From positions 1-64,000 of the forward strand of contig NZ_AOIQ01000009.1 of the NCBI RefSeq assembly GCF_000337515.1: 64,000 nt of DNA. The letters run 5' to 3'. Position 1 is the stretch's first letter, and the number at the start of each line of letters is the position of its first letter. The notes below the pieces were generated by a model. The model made no database searches. It had not been told where the DNA came from and saw nothing but the letters and a program-made list of their open reading frames with translations. The position numbers and the translations under genes were made by a program. Below, piece by piece: positions 60,642 through 64,000 of the stretch. Source of the DNA: Halovivax asiaticus JCM 14624. GTDB lineage: Archaea; Halobacteriota; Halobacteria; Halobacteriales; Natrialbaceae.

Positions 60642-61751
60642 ATGAGTAACAGACACACACGACTCTCACGAGCAATACCGGCCGTTTCGCGCCGGACGAA
60701 CGCGCTGATCCGGACGGTGCGGGACGCCGATCGAATCGCGTTACTCCTCGGAACGGCACAGCTCCTCCTGATCACCGGCGCGTTCGCCGGCTTCCTCTGG
60801 CAGTCGACCTGGACGTTGACCCTCCTCTACGGGTTCCTCGTCGCGGTGGGCGTCGGGTGGGTCACCCGGCAGGCGCTGACGGCCCGGCTCGTGACGCTCG
60901 CGATGACGGTGACGACGCTGGTGACACTCGCACTGATCGTCGTTTTCCTGGTCCGGGAGGCGCTCCCGGCGTTTCGTCACGCGGGCCTCGGACTCGTGTG
61001 GCCAGGCGGTTCGAACGAGTGGAGCGTCGCCCAGGGACAGTTCTCGCTCGTCCCCATGATCTGGGGGACCGCCCTGACGACCGTCGTCGCCATCCTCATC
61101 GCCGCGCCGTTCGGCGTCGCCGGGGCGTTGTTCATCAGCGACGTTGCGCCGCCGTGGCTCCGCGAGATCGTCAAACCGGCCGTCGAGCTGCTGGCCGGGA
61201 TCCCGTCGATCGTGTACGGGTTCATCGGCTTTACCGTCATCAACCCCTACGTCGGCGACCTCCTCTCGATCAATTCCGGTGCGCTGGTCGTCATCGGCGT
61301 CGTCATCGGGTTCATGGCGCTGCCGACGGTCGTCTCCGTGGCGGAAGACGCACTCTCGACCGTCCCAGATTCGATGAAGGACGGTTCGATCGCGATGGGC
61401 GTCACGGACTGGCAGACGATGACCGGTGTCTCGATCCCGACGGCGTTCTCCGGAATCTCGGCCGCGGTGTTGCTCGGCGTCGGCCGGGCGATCGGGGAGA
61501 CGATGGCCGCAACCGTCATGATCTCGCACAGTCGCCGACTGCCCGAACCCACGGCATACAACGTGTTCGACAGCACGGAGACGCTCACCACGTTGATCGC
61601 CGACAGTTACGGGTCCGCGACGCCCGGATCGCTGTTCTGGAATATGCTGTTCGCCGCCGGCGTCTTCCTGCTCGTGATCGTCACGGGGCTGGGGATCGTC
61701 TCCCAGCTGATCGAACGACGGATGCACCGAAAACTGGAGGGAAGCCCATGA
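60642..61751 (+). CDS. pstC: Phosphate ABC transporter permease PstC
   Basis: 369 residues with six or more helices. The permease loop (EAA-like) region is VAEDALSTVPDSMKDGSIAMG and the following IPTAFSGISAAVLLGVGRAIGETMAA. The GIPSIVYGFIGFTVI helix is typical of PstC. 93 nt after pstS; its stop overlaps the pstA start (ATGA). Confidence 0.93.
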   Translation: MSNRHTRLSRAIPAVSRRTNALIRTVRDADRIALLLGTAQLLLITGAFAGFLWQSTWTLTLLYGFLVAVGVGWVTRQALTARLVTLAMTVTTLVTLALIVVFLVREALPAFRHAGLGLVWPGGSNEWSVAQGQFSLVPMIWGTALTTVVAILIAAPFGVAGALFISDVAPPWLREIVKPAVELLAGIPSIVYGFIGFTVINPYVGDLLSINSGALVVIGVVIGFMALPTVVSVAEDALSTVPDSMKDGSIAMGVTDWQTMTGVSIPTAFSGISAAVLLGVGRAIGETMAATVMISHSRRLPEPTAYNVFDSTETLTTLIADSYGSATPGSLFWNMLFAAGVFLLVIVTGLGIVSQLIERRMHRKLEGSP

Positions 61752-63937
61752 GCTCCGGACACGCGTCCGGAATCGTCCACGAAGGCGACGCGGCCGACGA
61801 ACGCGTCGCCGCGGCCGTCGTGGTCGGGGCACTGGTGATCTTCATCGTCGGCGCCGGAGCGCTCTTCGACTGGATTCCGGCCGATGGGCGTCTCGGAGGC
61901 ATCTCGACGGCCACCGGCATCGGCGGCGGCGTACTCGCGCTGGGCGTCGCGACCGGTGCGCTGGGCGTCCGTTCTCGGTGGGGAAGCGCACGGACGTCGC
62001 CCGATCGCACCACCGGACTCGTCGTCGGATTCGCTCAGGCCGGCCTCTGGCTGGTCACCGTCGGGCTGATCGCCGGAAACACGTTCGGGCTCGAAGGAAT
62101 CGGCTGGCTCGTCGCCGTGCCGGCGGGTGCGCTCGCCGGCATCGCGACGGTCGCCGCGCGCGAGGACGTGGGAATCACGGTCCCCACGGCCGCGTTCGTG
62201 TGTTTCGTCGGCCTCGTCGTTCTCTCGGGGACGATCACGCCCGCGTGGGCCTGGACGCCCGCGGCGTTCGACGCCAGCATCCCGGGGACGGTCGTGATTC
62301 CGTTACTCGCGATGGTCGCGAGTTTGCTCTCGGGATGGGCCGGCGCCGCGGCCCACCAGGGGTTCGGCGCGCGCGGCAGGCAGAACGGCGCGTTCATGCT
62401 GATCTCGCTCGTCGTCGTGCTCGTCCTCTCCGTCCTCGTCTACCTCGTCGCCTTCGTGTTCGAACGAGGATACGCGGCCGTTCTCGAAAACCTCACCGTC
62501 GGCGCCGGCACGGTGGGACTGCTCCTTTCGACCGGACTCGTCCTCCTCATCACGTTCGGGCGGGTCCGACCACGAACGGCGCACGGCACCGATCGGATCG
62601 TCGCGTTCGTCAACCTGGCCGCGGCGATCGCGCTCGGGCTCGTCGGAAGCTGGCTCGGCTACGCGATCGTGACCGGCAGCACGCTCGCCAGCGGGGCGGT
62701 CACGATCGAGCCGACCGCGACCGTCGGTTCGCTCCCCGGACTCCTCGCCGGCGCGGCGTTGCTCGCCGCGCTTCGAGTGACGGACACGTCGTGGCATCCG
62801 GCGACGGCCGCTGGCGAGCGCGTCGCCAAGGCTCTCCGGATCGGGACGGGCGCCCTGTGTCTGGTCGGCTTCGCCGAAGTGCTCGTGGGACTCCCGTTCA
62901 CCGTCGGCGGCGTCGCGATCGTCTCGCTGATGGCAGCGCTGGGCTGCCTCCTCGCCGCCGGGCTAGCGCTCCCGAGAGTCGCGGCATCACTCTCGGAGAC
63001 GGTCGACGTACCCGCGTGGACGCCGCCGCTCTCGCGATCGACGACCGTGGCACTCGTCGCGTTCACGGTCGCGTGTCTCCACGTCGTCGTCACCGGCCTC
63101 CCCATCGACTGGGGACCGACCGGCGTCGTCGCCGGCGGGGCGATCGACTGGCCGTTCGTGATGAACCCGTCGAAGGGGCTCGGGATTCAGAAAGGAGTGA
63201 TGCCGGCGCTGTTCGGGACGGTCTGGATCGTCCTCGGGGCGGTCGTCTTCGCGGTCCCTCTGGCCGTCGGCGCCGCCGTCTACCTCACCGAGTACGCCGA
63301 GAACAGCGTCTTCACCAGCGCGGTGGACGTCGCGACGAACGGCCTCTGGAGCACGCCGAGCATCGTCTTCGGCCTGTTCGGGCTCGCGTTCCTGGTCCCG
63401 CGATTCGGCGGCGGCCCCTCGATATTCGCGGCGCAGTTCGTCCTCGGCTTCATGCTGCTCCCGCTGGTCCTCATCACGAGCCGGGAGGCGATGAAGAGCG
63501 TCCCCGACGAGTACCGGGACGCGAGCGCCGCCCTCGGCGTCTCGAAGTGGCAGACGATCAGAAGCGTGGTGATTCCCGCCGCGATACCGGGGGTCACCAC
63601 CGGGATCATCCTCGGTGTCGGCCGAATCGCCGGCGAGACGGCGCCACTCTTGCTCGTCCTCAACGGACCGGTGTCTCCGACTTCTTCGCCGGGGATCCTC
63701 TCTAGCTTCACGGTCGAACTGGGGTCCCAGCCGCCGTTCGTTCACGTCACCAACCCCGCGCTGTTAGAGCGAGCGAGCGCCCTCCCGTACCAACTGTACG
63801 CGATCATCACCGCCGGCGTCGATGCCGAGGAGTCTTTCGGCTGGGGGACGACGCTCGTCCTCCTCGGGGTCGTCCTCGCGTTCTTCGCGATGGGGATCCT
63901 CACCCGCCGATACTTCAGGAGGAAACTGTACCAATGA
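61748..63937 (+). CDS. pstA: Phosphate ABC transporter permease PstA, long form
   Basis: 729 residues, whereas bacterial PstA is near 290. The last 290 residues are the permease: KGVMPALFGTVWIVLGAV, TNGLWSTPSIVFGLFG, EAMKSVPDEYRDASAALGVSKWQT (EAA loop), GRIAGETAPLLLV. The first 430 or so hold about 11 extra hydrophobic helices. Long PstA proteins occur in haloarchaea, but this one seems long even so. Overlaps pstC and pstB by 4 nt each. Confidence 0.92.
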   Translation: MSSGHASGIVHEGDAADERVAAAVVVGALVIFIVGAGALFDWIPADGRLGGISTATGIGGGVLALGVATGALGVRSRWGSARTSPDRTTGLVVGFAQAGLWLVTVGLIAGNTFGLEGIGWLVAVPAGALAGIATVAAREDVGITVPTAAFVCFVGLVVLSGTITPAWAWTPAAFDASIPGTVVIPLLAMVASLLSGWAGAAAHQGFGARGRQNGAFMLISLVVVLVLSVLVYLVAFVFERGYAAVLENLTVGAGTVGLLLSTGLVLLITFGRVRPRTAHGTDRIVAFVNLAAAIALGLVGSWLGYAIVTGSTLASGAVTIEPTATVGSLPGLLAGAALLAALRVTDTSWHPATAAGERVAKALRIGTGALCLVGFAEVLVGLPFTVGGVAIVSLMAALGCLLAAGLALPRVAASLSETVDVPAWTPPLSRSTTVALVAFTVACLHVVVTGLPIDWGPTGVVAGGAIDWPFVMNPSKGLGIQKGVMPALFGTVWIVLGAVVFAVPLAVGAAVYLTEYAENSVFTSAVDVATNGLWSTPSIVFGLFGLAFLVPRFGGGPSIFAAQFVLGFMLLPLVLITSREAMKSVPDEYRDASAALGVSKWQTIRSVVIPAAIPGVTTGIILGVGRIAGETAPLLLVLNGPVSPTSSPGILSSFTVELGSQPPFVHVTNPALLERASALPYQLYAIITAGVDAEESFGWGTTLVLLGVVLAFFAMGILTRRYFRRKLYQ

Positions 63938-64000
63938 CCGAATCACGCACGACACCCGCGACAGCGGGCGAGGCGGATGCACAGAGCGGCGAATCTATCG
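63934..64000 (+). CDS. pstB: Phosphate ABC transporter ATPase PstB, N-terminal fragment
   Basis: ATG 63934 overlaps the PstA stop (ATGA). The visible 22 codons code an acidic leader MTESRTTPATAGEADAQSG, as often precedes the ATPase in haloarchaeal PstB. The Walker motifs lie beyond the window, so the call rests on operon order. Confidence 0.7.
   Translation, partial: MTESRTTPATAGEADAQSGESI

Noticed and set aside
60857-61747. Long N-terminal extension of the PstA frame back to 60857
   Set aside because: This part overlaps pstC in another frame and is Arg-rich; ATG 61748 with the ATGA overlap is the natural start.

Overview
The window is chromosomal DNA from a haloarchaeon (class Halobacteria). 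Base composition is GC-rich, the proteins are strongly acidic, and many genes start directly behind an A/T-rich box about 27 nt upstream of the start codon, as in leaderless haloarchaeal transcripts. Archaeal or haloarchaeal hallmarks include Orc1/Cdc6, GatD, archaeosine enzyme RaSEA, archaeosortase ArtA, a Vms1-type release factor, a SAMP-like ubiquitin fold protein and a family B DNA polymerase of the PolB2 type. The first 20 bases are the Tn5/Nextera mosaic-end adapter, so the left edge is a contig end and purA is truncated artificially. I saw no rRNA, tRNA, CRISPR array or transposase.

Layout. 1-5 kb: purA end, then a two-gene unit (sensor histidine kinase plus a large CHAT-like protein). 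5-15 kb: Trm112-like protein, F420-type oxidoreductase, two related acetyltransferases, artA and a phosphoesterase, an FAD enzyme, a thiolase/OB-fold pair, threonine synthase. 15-31 kb: a repeat-rich secreted protein, the Vms1-like factor, dgcN-dgcA (D-glutamate use), a cluster of membrane proteins around an HPP protein, gatD, SAMP-like protein, uridine phosphorylase. 30-39 kb: acyl-CoA carboxylase beta chain with an N-terminal extension, a Tat-exported chymotrypsin-fold protease, UspA, the gluconeogenic fba-fbp operon, RaSEA and small zinc proteins. 39-44 kb: a second copy of the kinase/CHAT-like unit. 44-51 kb: efflux region with two TetR regulators, MATE and MFS exporters and a cation/proton antiporter. 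51-56.6 kb: Orc1/Cdc6, a winged-helix protein and a tightly coupled operon of a RecA-like protein without Walker A, a small helical protein and PolB2. 56.7-59 kb: arsenic resistance operon arsR-arsC-acr3. 59.5-64 kb: phosphate uptake operon pstSCA and the start of pstB.

Two parts look least described. One is the paralogous pair of cassettes that couple a GAF/PAS histidine kinase to a CHAT-like protein that appears to have lost the protease dyad. The first kinase also carries a triplicated, palindrome-encoded N-box segment with matched wobble changes. The other is the Orc1 - winged helix - RecA-like - helical protein - PolB2 locus, which resembles a DNA-damage mutasome. Further leads are a shared TetR operator-like site at the two exporters, a prenyl-synthase-like protein without its aspartate motifs beside the MATE exporter, and a thiolase without its usual catalytic residues.
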